Shown: positions 1-5,846 of the stretch, piece by piece
How positions within the stretch are numbered: the stretch's first letter is position 1
Layout: every line of letters starts with the position of its first letter
NCBI GenBank assembly: GCA_015662815.1
Contig: DQTK01000122.1
Span: forward strand, 1-7,080
DNA length: 7,080 nt
Direction: 5' to 3'
DNA from: Aquifex aeolicus
Lineage (GTDB): Bacteria > Aquificota > Aquificia > Aquificales > Aquificaceae
The notes under the pieces: generated by a model
Databases searched by the model: none
The model's input: the letters and a program-made list of their open reading frames with translations, nothing else
What the model was told of the DNA's origin: nothing
Translations under genes and position numbers: made by a program

Positions 1-211
1 ACTTTTGTTCTATGTCAATAAAAACTGTTACACTTCCCCTTTTCAATTTCCTCTTAATCTCATTCTTAATTTCCAGTTCTATAGGAATAAGAAAGGAAGG
101 CATTCTGGTAGATATGTCAAGCCCCTTACCGTTTAAAGAGCGCATCATTATAGTTACTCTCCAGTTCTCACTGTCCGCTTCAGCCTTTCCGAAACCGGTC
201 ATGCTAAACAT
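1..211 (-). CDS. yicC: YicC/YloC-family endoribonuclease, N-terminal part (cut by window edge)
   Basis: This is the 5' part of a gene that continues beyond the left edge; 70 of the roughly 290 residues usual for the family are present. The translation starts MFSMTGFGKAEA, the family's hallmark N-terminus (M-T-G-F-G near residue 5). It continues with RSLNGKGLDI, matching the usual RSxNxRxLDI, then the RMP element and the IKRKLKRGSVTVFI stretch that corresponds to the L-x-R-G-x-V-x-V pattern. YicC/YloC proteins are known as cytoplasmic endoribonucleases linked to RNA turnover and stationary-phase phenotypes. I chose ATG 211 because it gives the usual three to four residues before MTGFG; ATG 202 is the alternative. 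The ribosome binding site is weak (TAGAG three bases before the ATG). The frame is open further upstream but offers no good start codon. It is separated from purM by 175 bases, so it may have its own promoter. Confidence 0.87.
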   Translation of the reverse strand, partial: MFSMTGFGKAEADSENWRVTIMMRSLNGKGLDISTRMPSFLIPIELEIKNEIKRKLKRGSVTVFIDIEQK

Positions 212-312
212 GAACTCTATTCTATTAGAAATCGATTTAGGAGAATAGAATATTTTGTATGCCGGACCAATTTAAGTACGCAACATTTAAAAGATGAGTG
301 AGAATCTTGACC

Positions 313-318
313 ATTATA
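313..318 (-). promoter_or_regulatory. Possible -10 element upstream of yicC
   Basis: The 212-386 spacer is the only stretch here long enough to hold a promoter. On the minus strand it contains a perfect TATAAT, which would give a leader of about 95 bases before the yicC ATG. No convincing TTGACA-like -35 box lies 16-18 bases upstream; that stretch is A-rich (ATAACCAAAACAAAAAA). The match may be chance in AT-rich DNA. The rest of the spacer holds no clear terminator and no RNA structure that I recognise. Confidence 0.22.
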
Positions 319-386
319 TTTTTTGTTTTGGTTATGATATATGCCTACTTTCATGTGAAAGATAAAAAGAGGGCAGGGGAAGAGAG

Positions 387-1382
387 TTACACTATATCTA
401 CCGCTTTTATCCCTTTTCTGATTTCTCCAAGATAAAAAGCTCCATCTAGGAGCTCCGTAGCTTTTTGAGCTTCTTCTTTATCTATCACAATTATCATGCC
501 TACGCCCATATTAAAGGTTCTGAACATTTCCCTTTCTTCTATTTTCCCGAGCTTCTGTATCCATGCGAATATAGGGTTGTCGGGTATGTTTTTTTTGTAA
601 ACAACAGCTTTTAGATTCTCGGGAAGTATCCTTATTAAGTTTTCGGGTATCCCGCCGCCTGTAATGTGGGCAATTCCCTTTACTTTTACTCTCTTTTTGA
701 GTTTTTTAATATCCCTTACGTATATTCTTGTAGGTGTGAGAAGTATCTCCGCTACGGTTTTCCCGAAGTCAGGGACAAAATCCGTATACTTGATACCGTT
801 TAAATGGAGAACCTTTCTTATTAGGGAATAACCATTACTGTGAAATCCCGAAGATTTTAAACCTATTAGAACATCTCCTTCTTTTATATCTTTTCCGTCT
901 ACAACTTCTTCCTTTTCACAAAAGCCTATACAAAATCCCGCAAGGTCGTAAACCCCTTCGGGGTAAAAATCGGGCATTTCCGCTGTTTCTCCACCCGCCA
1001 AAAGCACTTCTCCTTCCTTACACCCCTTTATTATCCCATCTATAATTTCCTTCATAACCGGAAGTTGTAGTCTTCCCGTGGCTATATAATCAAGGAATAT
1101 AAAAGGGTCCGCTCCCGTAGTTATCAAATCGTTTACGTTCATAGCTACAAGGTCTATTCCTACTGTATCGTGTTTATTCACAGCTTGGGCTATTTTGAGT
1201 TTTGTTCCTACCCCATCTGTTGTGGAGAAGACAACGGGATTTTTATAGCCCTTTATCGGGAACCCGCTTGCAAACCCTCCGAACTGCGAGATATTAAATT
1301 CATTCTTTAATTTTTCCTTTATGTAGTTTACAAACTCATTAGCTTTATCTATATCCACTCCTGCCGATTTATAGGTGAGCAT
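387..1382 (-). CDS. purM: Phosphoribosylformylglycinamidine cyclo-ligase (AIR synthetase)
   Basis: PurM closes the imidazole ring in de novo purine synthesis, turning FGAM into AIR with ATP, in the cytoplasm as a homodimer. The sequence is complete at 331 residues (family about 345) and shows the expected series; numbering is from the GTG at 1388. YKSAGVDID lies near residues 6-14, the ATP-binding glycine loop STTDGVGTK at 55-63, GIDLVAMNVNDL at 77-88, AGGETAEMPDFY at 131-142, SSGFHSNGYSLIRKV at 179-193, HITGGGIPENLIRILP at 241-256 and FNMGVGM at 292-298. Two starts compete. GTG 1388 overlaps the thpR stop by four bases (GTGA), but a GGGGG motif sits only one base before it. ATG 1382 has the same motif seven bases upstream, so I prefer it. 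The gene is last in the tight cluster and no hairpin terminator follows the TAA. No other pur gene is in the window. Confidence 0.97.
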   Translation of the reverse strand: MLTYKSAGVDIDKANEFVNYIKEKLKNEFNISQFGGFASGFPIKGYKNPVVFSTTDGVGTKLKIAQAVNKHDTVGIDLVAMNVNDLITTGADPFIFLDYIATGRLQLPVMKEIIDGIIKGCKEGEVLLAGGETAEMPDFYPEGVYDLAGFCIGFCEKEEVVDGKDIKEGDVLIGLKSSGFHSNGYSLIRKVLHLNGIKYTDFVPDFGKTVAEILLTPTRIYVRDIKKLKKRVKVKGIAHITGGGIPENLIRILPENLKAVVYKKNIPDNPIFAWIQKLGKIEEREMFRTFNMGVGMIIVIDKEEAQKATELLDGAFYLGEIRKGIKAVDIV

Positions 1383-1384
1383 AC

Positions 1385-1951
1385 TCACGCCCCCAAGTAG
1401 AATTCTTCTACTACTGTGTATATCGGACCTACAGAGGTAAGGGAGCTCGAGATAAGTGCTATCTTGTTTATCTCATCTTCTCCGAATTCTACTGTTCTGT
1501 ATTTCCTCAGTAAATCGCCCAATGCTCTTCTATCTGCTCTTTTTATCCTGCATACGGTGACGTGAGGGACAAAGTTCTTTGAATTTTTAGGAATTATTCC
1601 TCTACGTGCATTTAACCTTTCGACTTCTTTAGCCAGTTTTATCAGTTTGTTTGCTCCTTCCGATACTCCTATCCACAGAACCCTCGGACTCCTCATATCG
1701 GGAAATACTCCTAAACTCTTATACTTTATTTTGAAAGGTATATTTTTTTTGGCTATTTCCTGTAAGTTTTTTATTACTTCTAAAGCTTGACCCTCGTTTA
1801 TTTCGCCTAAAAACTGGAAGGTCATATGGAGGTTTTGAGGTTCTACCCACTTTCCGGTGATTTTTGGATCAATCTCCTCTTTTATTCTTTCCGAAACTTC
1901 ATGGATACGTTTGCTAGTAAAAAATCCTACAAAAGCTCTCACAACTTTCAT
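1385..1951 (-). CDS. thpR: RNA 2',3'-cyclic phosphodiesterase (2H family, LigT-like)
   Basis: A 188-residue protein with the two signature HxT motifs of the 2H phosphoesterase superfamily: HMTF at residues 42-45 and HVTV at 130-133. These supply the two catalytic histidines and threonines on the pseudo-twofold fold. LH-T-F-FLGE around 41-50 and the early AFVGFFT are typical of the ThpR/LigT branch. Members hydrolyse 2',3'-cyclic phosphate ends on RNA to 2'-phosphate; the older name, 2'-5' RNA ligase, reflects a weak reverse activity. Length agrees with the usual 175-190 residues. It begins six bases after the stop of the upstream unknown gene without a clear Shine-Dalgarno motif, so translation is probably coupled. 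Its TGA lies within a few bases of the purM start. The true RNA substrate in this organism cannot be read from the sequence. Confidence 0.92.
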   Translation of the reverse strand: MKVVRAFVGFFTSKRIHEVSERIKEEIDPKITGKWVEPQNLHMTFQFLGEINEGQALEVIKNLQEIAKKNIPFKIKYKSLGVFPDMRSPRVLWIGVSEGANKLIKLAKEVERLNARRGIIPKNSKNFVPHVTVCRIKRADRRALGDLLRKYRTVEFGEDEINKIALISSSLTSVGPIYTVVEEFYLGA

Positions 1952-1957
1952 TCTACA

Positions 1958-2812
1958 TCAATATAGAAGCGTTATAGGAGCGGAGTAAGCTACCAATCTC
2001 AGTCCAAAGTAATAATTATGCCAGGAGAATTTATAGGAAAGCACCTTTACAGAATACTTCCCGGGGTGATTTATTTTCACCACTACCCTTTTAGTATCGT
2101 AAATCCTGTAGACTTCATCGTTTCTATATATGAGTATCAAAACTTTATCTTGATTACTTTTTACATAAATCCTAAAAGGGTAGACTGTCGTTTCACCGGG
2201 ATAGTAAAAGCCCTTAGGAGAATAGGCATAGATTTCCACATGTTTTTTTCCGTTTACTATGACGTTTCGTTCCAGCTCTAATCTTTTGTAGATACGCTTG
2301 TAGACCATATTCCTGGAATGGTCAATGCTAAAATCTAAAAACTTTTTATTAAGGTATACATCATGAGCCAGTACATTACACTTGCCGGTTTTCGGATTTA
2401 AGTGATAATGGATTGTTCTATATTCTTGTCCGATAAGTTTTCGCGGTAAATACTCAAATATGAAACTAAATAATCTTTCTCTAAAACTTGCTTCCGATAC
2501 GAATAGAAGATAGCATTGGGGTGATTTTATAATATTCTTAAACATCCCTTTTTCCTTAAAAGGGAAAGAACCGTATACGGCATGCAGATTTAATCCTTCC
2601 ATAAACTCTACGATTTCTTCGTCGGGATACTCATTTAACTTTACACCGAAGAGATAAAAAATTTTCTGAACGTAAGGCTTTGGAGCTAATTTACCTTCAG
2701 CTATGTACGTTTCATAATAGGAAAAAGGAGTGAGATTGTAAACTATAAAGCCGAAGATGTAGAGAGAAATAAGAACTCCTAAAAGAGATTTAATACCTCT
2801 CAGGAGATTCAT
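1958..2812 (-). CDS. Membrane-anchored protein of unknown function with C-terminal beta-rich domain
   Basis: I do not recognise the family of this 284-residue protein as a whole. Residues 9-28 form one strongly hydrophobic helix preceded by two basic residues (R5, K8), so it is probably an N-terminal signal anchor with the remainder outside the cytoplasm. The middle (about 40-170) is mixed, with two lone cysteines (C100, C145) and histidines at 135, 137, 150 and 165. From about 190 to the end it looks all-beta: alternating hydrophobic strands, a PGE turn at 205-207, LILIYRNDEVYRIYD, then HPGKYSVKVLS and a closing YSAPITL. This tail resembles the beta-domain at the end of some PHP/CehA-like proteins, where a P-G-x-Y-x-V-x-V strand precedes a S-N-P-I-Y end. 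That resemblance is from memory and weak. The start lies inside the glycosyltransferase gene, overlapping it by 23 bases and preceded by AAAGGGG at good spacing, so the two products are probably made together. A role in the same envelope-modifying process is an inference. Confidence 0.85.
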   Translation of the reverse strand: MNLLRGIKSLLGVLISLYIFGFIVYNLTPFSYYETYIAEGKLAPKPYVQKIFYLFGVKLNEYPDEEIVEFMEGLNLHAVYGSFPFKEKGMFKNIIKSPQCYLLFVSEASFRERLFSFIFEYLPRKLIGQEYRTIHYHLNPKTGKCNVLAHDVYLNKKFLDFSIDHSRNMVYKRIYKRLELERNVIVNGKKHVEIYAYSPKGFYYPGETTVYPFRIYVKSNQDKVLILIYRNDEVYRIYDTKRVVVKINHPGKYSVKVLSYKFSWHNYYFGLRLVAYSAPITLLY

Positions 2813-4232
2813 AAAATTCCCCTTTAAAATCTCTTAGTCTAAAAATGTAGAACCTCTTTACCTCTTCACCACGCCAAAGCACCTTTACTTCTTCTAAAAG
2901 TTCTTTATCGGAAAAACTTCTTAAAACTCCCTTCGGTACACCACTGTAGTTAACAAATATAGCATCTTTGTCCCTAAATTTCTCTAACCCTTCCCTCCAA
3001 AAATAATATTGGGTGTACCTATTTATATGAAAGACGTAAGTCCTGGGATTACCCTTTACATAAAAAGCCATTTCAGCGGATATCTGGTATACCGTTGAAA
3101 ATATGAGTTCTTCTCCTGTGTAGTACTTGCTTACAGCCTTTCCTAAATCTTCCCATCCTACGAGAAATTTTGTAGGGTCCCTCTTAGGAGGAAGAATATT
3201 CTTAAGTCCCAAGTAATCGATTATAGGAGAGAATTGTACTAAAAGAGTCAGAAACACGGATAAGATTAACGTAGCGATTTTTAAATATTTAGGTGCTTTC
3301 AAGAAATAATAAGCAAACAAAATACTTGCGGTGTAGTATCCAAAACCCGTCCAGTTGGCGTAAACCCTTTTCTTCAAGGATAGAACTAAAAAGAACATAA
3401 ATATAGGAAAGGAAAAAATTGTAAGGAATAAAAGCCTATTGTCTTTGGTTTTGAAACTTTTATACCAACCCCACAATATGAAAAAAAACGGCAGGAGCGA
3501 GAGCAAAATAATTTGCCCCCCTAAAAACTCTCCAAGGGCGGCAAAGTTGGGAAAATTGCTCGACTGTGTAGCTAAATTCGATACATGTTTGAAGGATATA
3601 AAATCCTTTTCAAGATTCCATATAAGGACAGGTAAAGAAAGTATAAAAGCAACCACTAAGGAAGTGTAAATTTTCAAATCCTTTAAAAGAGAAGGCTTTA
3701 CCAGAAGAATGTATAAAATCCCAAAAGGTAGAAGAAATACCGCAGGGTATTTACTCAAAAATGCCAATCCCGCAAAAAATCCGGTGAGAAGCCAAAGTTT
3801 TATCTCATTCTTTTCAACCGCGAAGTAAAAGCATATTACGGATAGAGCCCAGAAGAAAATTAAAGGGGCATCGGTTGTGAATATTACAGAATTTATAGCA
3901 AATCCCACAAATAGATTAGGAAAAACGGAGGATATTAAGGCAACCCTTTCATCGAAGATTCTTTTTACAAAGAAGTAAGTGATTAATGAAAGCGAGAAAG
4001 ATAAAAGGATGGCATTTATTCGTACACCTAATTCGGTATTACCCAAAATACTTGTGGAAATGAAATTCATGTAGGCTACCATAGGAGGCTTTGAGTAATA
4101 ACTTATGTCCAGATGCCTAGACCAGTCCCAGTATTGAGCTTCTTCCGGTGAAAGGTCTATCGGGTACAGAAGAACGTAGAAAACCCTGAAAATTAAAAAG
4201 ATGGTATTTATAACGAGGACATACTTAAACAT
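2790..4232 (-). CDS. GT39/PMT_2-type integral membrane glycosyltransferase (GT-C fold)
   Basis: A 480-residue polytopic membrane protein with about ten or more hydrophobic segments up to residue 340, followed by a soluble domain of about 140 residues. The first outer loop carries the GT-C signature: D26, then PEEAQYWDWS at 29-38 with the acidic pair E30/E31, and YYSKPP at 45-50. TTDAPLIFFWAL at 119-130, the YANWTGFGYY segment at 291-300 and DPTKFLVGWEDL at 352-363 are all typical of bacterial PMT_2 (ArnT/RgtA-like) proteins. Such enzymes move a sugar from a polyprenyl-phosphate donor to a lipid, glycan or protein on the periplasmic face of the inner membrane. The actual donor and acceptor cannot be told; lipid A sugar transfer and protein O-glycosylation are both possible. 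The ATG follows the cupin stop by 11 bases with no strong ribosome binding site. The 3' end overlaps the next gene by 23 bases. Confidence 0.88.
   Translation of the reverse strand: MFKYVLVINTIFLIFRVFYVLLYPIDLSPEEAQYWDWSRHLDISYYSKPPMVAYMNFISTSILGNTELGVRINAILLSFSLSLITYFFVKRIFDERVALISSVFPNLFVGFAINSVIFTTDAPLIFFWALSVICFYFAVEKNEIKLWLLTGFFAGLAFLSKYPAVFLLPFGILYILLVKPSLLKDLKIYTSLVVAFILSLPVLIWNLEKDFISFKHVSNLATQSSNFPNFAALGEFLGGQIILLSLLPFFFILWGWYKSFKTKDNRLLFLTIFSFPIFMFFLVLSLKKRVYANWTGFGYYTASILFAYYFLKAPKYLKIATLILSVFLTLLVQFSPIIDYLGLKNILPPKRDPTKFLVGWEDLGKAVSKYYTGEELIFSTVYQISAEMAFYVKGNPRTYVFHINRYTQYYFWREGLEKFRDKDAIFVNYSGVPKGVLRSFSDKELLEEVKVLWRGEEVKRFYIFRLRDFKGEFYESPERY
2819..2825 (-). promoter_or_regulatory. 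Ribosome binding site inside the glycosyltransferase gene, for the 2812 start
   Basis: AAAGGGG lies six bases before ATG 2812 and within the last codons of the glycosyltransferase. It supports the overlapping start of the unknown anchored protein over any later methionine. Confidence 0.6.
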
Positions 4233-4243
4233 AAAGTTAAAGT

Positions 4244-4537
4244 TTACCTTGAACCGCAGATATATCTTACTCCTTTTTCCGTTTTAGCCCAGTGGGGAGT
4301 GTTAGGTTCAAGTTCTATCATATCCCCTTCCTTTAAAAGAATTTCTTTACCCTCTGCACCGATGATAACTTCGCCTTCTATAACCCATCTAACTTCCTTG
4401 TCGGGATGGGTATGGGTAGGATAGTAGGTTCCGGGTGGGTCGTACCATTCGTAAACCGAATAGCCCTTTTCTCTGAGGATTGAGTATATTTTTTTCCTTT
4501 CCTTGATACCCGTTTTTTCGTACCTTACCCTCTCCAT
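4244..4537 (-). CDS. Small single-domain cupin protein
   Basis: A 97-residue protein made of one cupin beta-barrel. Motif 1 is complete: G36, H42, H44, E48 and G55 fit G-x5-HxH-x3-E-x6-G. Motif 2 is shorter but clear, with G71, P78 and H82 in GDMIELEPNTPHWA. H42, H44, E48 and H82 would be the usual metal ligands, so a metal-binding barrel is expected. The family is too broad to give a reaction: dioxygenase, isomerase, sensing or storage roles all occur. A short helix-forming basic segment (residues 7-25) precedes the barrel. The start overlaps the ubiX end by 13 bases, and the best Shine-Dalgarno-like bases (AAGAG) abut the ATG, so coupling to ubiX translation is likely. It could be an accessory to UbiX or to the downstream glycosyltransferase; nothing in the sequence decides this. 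Confidence 0.88.
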   Translation of the reverse strand: MERVRYEKTGIKERKKIYSILREKGYSVYEWYDPPGTYYPTHTHPDKEVRWVIEGEVIIGAEGKEILLKEGDMIELEPNTPHWAKTEKGVRYICGSR

Positions 4538-5094
4538 CTCTTATAAAGATTATGCTCTATCCTAAGTGTATCAAGGAGTTTACCCACCACGAAGTCTATA
4601 AGGTCCTCCATTCGCTTAGGTTTATGGTAAAAGGCTGGGCTTGCGGGAAGAATGATTCCTCCGGCTTCTATAATCTTTAGCATATTTTCAAGGTGGATTT
4701 TACTGTAAGGAGATTCCCTTATGAGGAGAACCAGAGGGACTTTTTCCTTCAGGGCTACTTCTCCAATCCGGTGTATTAGATTTCTGTTTATACCGTTTGC
4801 GATATAAGCCAGTGTACTTGTTGAACAAGGTGCTATGAAAATTCCTTTGTACTTTACAAGTACGGAACCGCTGGCAAGGGGAGAGGTAAAATCTTCCTCC
4901 TCGTGGAGATTTATACCCTTCAGGGAATTTAAGATTTCTTCCAAAGTTTTATCATGTTCCTCCTTGAGGACTAATCTTGCGGTTTTGGAAACAACCAGGT
5001 CTATTCGAAAATCCAGCTGGGATAAGACCTCAATTAGGCGAATCCCGTATATTACACCGCTTGCTCCTGTAATACATACTGCTACCTTCTGCAT
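4525..5094 (-). CDS. ubiX: Flavin prenyltransferase UbiX (UbiX/Pad1 family)
   Basis: A 189-residue protein matching UbiX throughout. UbiX joins a dimethylallyl group to FMN, making the prenylated flavin used by UbiD-type decarboxylases. Visible signatures are TGASG at residues 9-13 for phosphate/flavin binding, SPLASGS at 71-77, PCSTSTLAYIANGINRNLI at 89-107, ALKEKVPLVLLIRESPYS at 114-131, IHLENML at 133-139 and PASPAFYHKP at 150-159. By recalled comparison with the Pseudomonas enzyme, S12, E46, K116, R126, E127 and Y156 fall on conserved active-site positions. Older annotations would call it phenylacrylic acid or 3-octaprenyl-4-hydroxybenzoate decarboxylase, but UbiX itself is a prenyltransferase. 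AGGA lies eight bases before the ATG, inside the end of moaC (13-base overlap). No ubiD is in the window. Aquificaceae use naphthoquinone-type quinones, so its partner may act in menaquinone synthesis or aromatic decarboxylation; this is inference. Confidence 0.95.
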   Translation of the reverse strand: MQKVAVCITGASGVIYGIRLIEVLSQLDFRIDLVVSKTARLVLKEEHDKTLEEILNSLKGINLHEEEDFTSPLASGSVLVKYKGIFIAPCSTSTLAYIANGINRNLIHRIGEVALKEKVPLVLLIRESPYSKIHLENMLKIIEAGGIILPASPAFYHKPKRMEDLIDFVVGKLLDTLRIEHNLYKRWRG

Positions 5095-5846
5095 AAAAGA
5101 TGTCCTAGTATACCTCCGAATGTTTCGAAGAAAAATCTAATCTTTTTTTCGTTTTCCGGCAGAATTACTATTAAGTAATCCTCTGTCTTTCCAACCTTTA
5201 TCTCTTGATAAACCTCCGACGGAGCGTTTGCAAAATCGTAAAAGGCTATGACGGATTCTAATCCTTTTAGTTCAATGCCCATGGGTAAATTCTCTCCCAC
5301 GGATATATACAGTTCTGCATTATCAGATAATGAAGCCTTCAATCCACGTAAATAATCCATCACAACCTTTTTTAAGTTTTCACTCTCACAATGGAGTTTT
5401 ACCTTGACACCCTTCAAATCCATATACCAATTGCTTTTTCCTCCTTTTTTTTCAATAAGTTTTATCTCTTCGATAACCATACCTTCGTCAAATCCTTTGC
5501 ACATATCGTATACGTTCAGAAGGGAAATACTCACAGCGGTTAGAGCTTCCATTTCGTAACCCGTTTTGGCTTTTCCGCGAACCCAAGAAAAAACTTCTAA
5601 GCTATCTTCATTTAATTTCAGTTCCACGGAAATGTGGTCTATAGGAATTGGATGACAGAAGGGTAGTAGTTCCCCCGTTTTCTTTGCTCCGAAAATCCCG
5701 CTTAACTTAGTGGCTTCAAACAAATTTCCTTTGGGAACCTGATTGTTTTTTATCCTTTCTATAGTTTCAGGTTTTAACCTTATTTTGCCGTAAGCTTTTG
5801 CTTCCCTAAGGGTTTCAAATTTCGCGGATATATCCACCGTCCTCAT
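5082..5846 (-). CDS. moaC: Cyclic pyranopterin monophosphate synthase MoaC with extra C-terminal domain
   Basis: Residues 1-143 are a full MoaC, which turns the MoaA product (3',8-cyclo-GTP) into cyclic pyranopterin monophosphate for molybdenum/tungsten cofactor. Visible motifs: VDIS at 4-7, REA at 14-16, VPKGN at 37-41, GAKKTGELLPFCHPIPI at 53-69 with the C64-H65-P66 core, TGYEMEALTAVS at 95-106, VYDMCK at 112-117 and KKGGKS at 133-138. K55 and K117 align with the two catalytic lysines of the E. coli enzyme (K51, K131), and D114 with its D128, so activity is expected. The protein is 254 residues instead of about 160: residues 146-254 form an additional mixed alpha/beta domain that I do not recognise. 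The frame is continuous, so this is a fusion or lineage extension. The ATG overlaps the ftsZ stop as ATGA, with AAGGA four bases upstream. The 3' end overlaps ubiX by 13 bases. No other moa or moe gene is in the window. Confidence 0.94.
   Translation of the reverse strand: MRTVDISAKFETLREAKAYGKIRLKPETIERIKNNQVPKGNLFEATKLSGIFGAKKTGELLPFCHPIPIDHISVELKLNEDSLEVFSWVRGKAKTGYEMEALTAVSISLLNVYDMCKGFDEGMVIEEIKLIEKKGGKSNWYMDLKGVKVKLHCESENLKKVVMDYLRGLKASLSDNAELYISVGENLPMGIELKGLESVIAFYDFANAPSEVYQEIKVGKTEDYLIVILPENEKKIRFFFETFGGILGHLLCRR
5440..5444 (-). promoter_or_regulatory. Internal Shine-Dalgarno-like GGAGG in moaC
   Basis: A GGAGG directly follows a run of eight A, within the codons for the conserved KKGGKS of MoaC. 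An in-frame ATG (codon 142, at 5423) lies 16 bases beyond, just before the extra C-terminal domain. The spacing is long for efficient initiation, and the bases are also explained by the conserved lysine and glycine codons. Confidence 0.2.

Noticed and set aside
12..248. 78-codon plus-strand frame at the left edge
   Set aside because: It is antisense to the clear yicC N-terminus (MTGFG motif) on the minus strand, and its protein resembles no family I know.
212..272. Upstream in-frame extension of yicC
   Set aside because: The frame is open for about 20 codons before ATG 211, but it has no ATG, GTG or good TTG start, and the family begins close to MTGFG.
295..297. In-frame TGA read as selenocysteine
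   Set aside because: The frame itself is doubtful, and I see no stable hairpin just downstream of the TGA like a bacterial SECIS element.
348..361. CTTTCATGTGAAAG near-palindrome as a purM terminator
   Set aside because: The stem is only five or six A/T-rich pairs and on the minus strand it is not followed by a T run.
2066..2083. Short GGTGA/TCACC stem in the anchored-protein gene
   Set aside because: A five-base stem inside coding sequence is expected by chance and has no terminator-like tail.
2018..2281. Plus-strand frame of 87 codons
   Set aside because: It lies wholly inside the minus-strand anchored-protein gene and has no recognisable motif; it is a shadow frame.
3439..3669. Plus-strand frame of 76 codons
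   Set aside because: It lies inside the membrane part of the glycosyltransferase, has no domain and is not supported by context.
4835..5140. Plus-strand frame of 101 codons
   Set aside because: It is antisense to conserved UbiX codons and crosses the ubiX-moaC junction; no motif.
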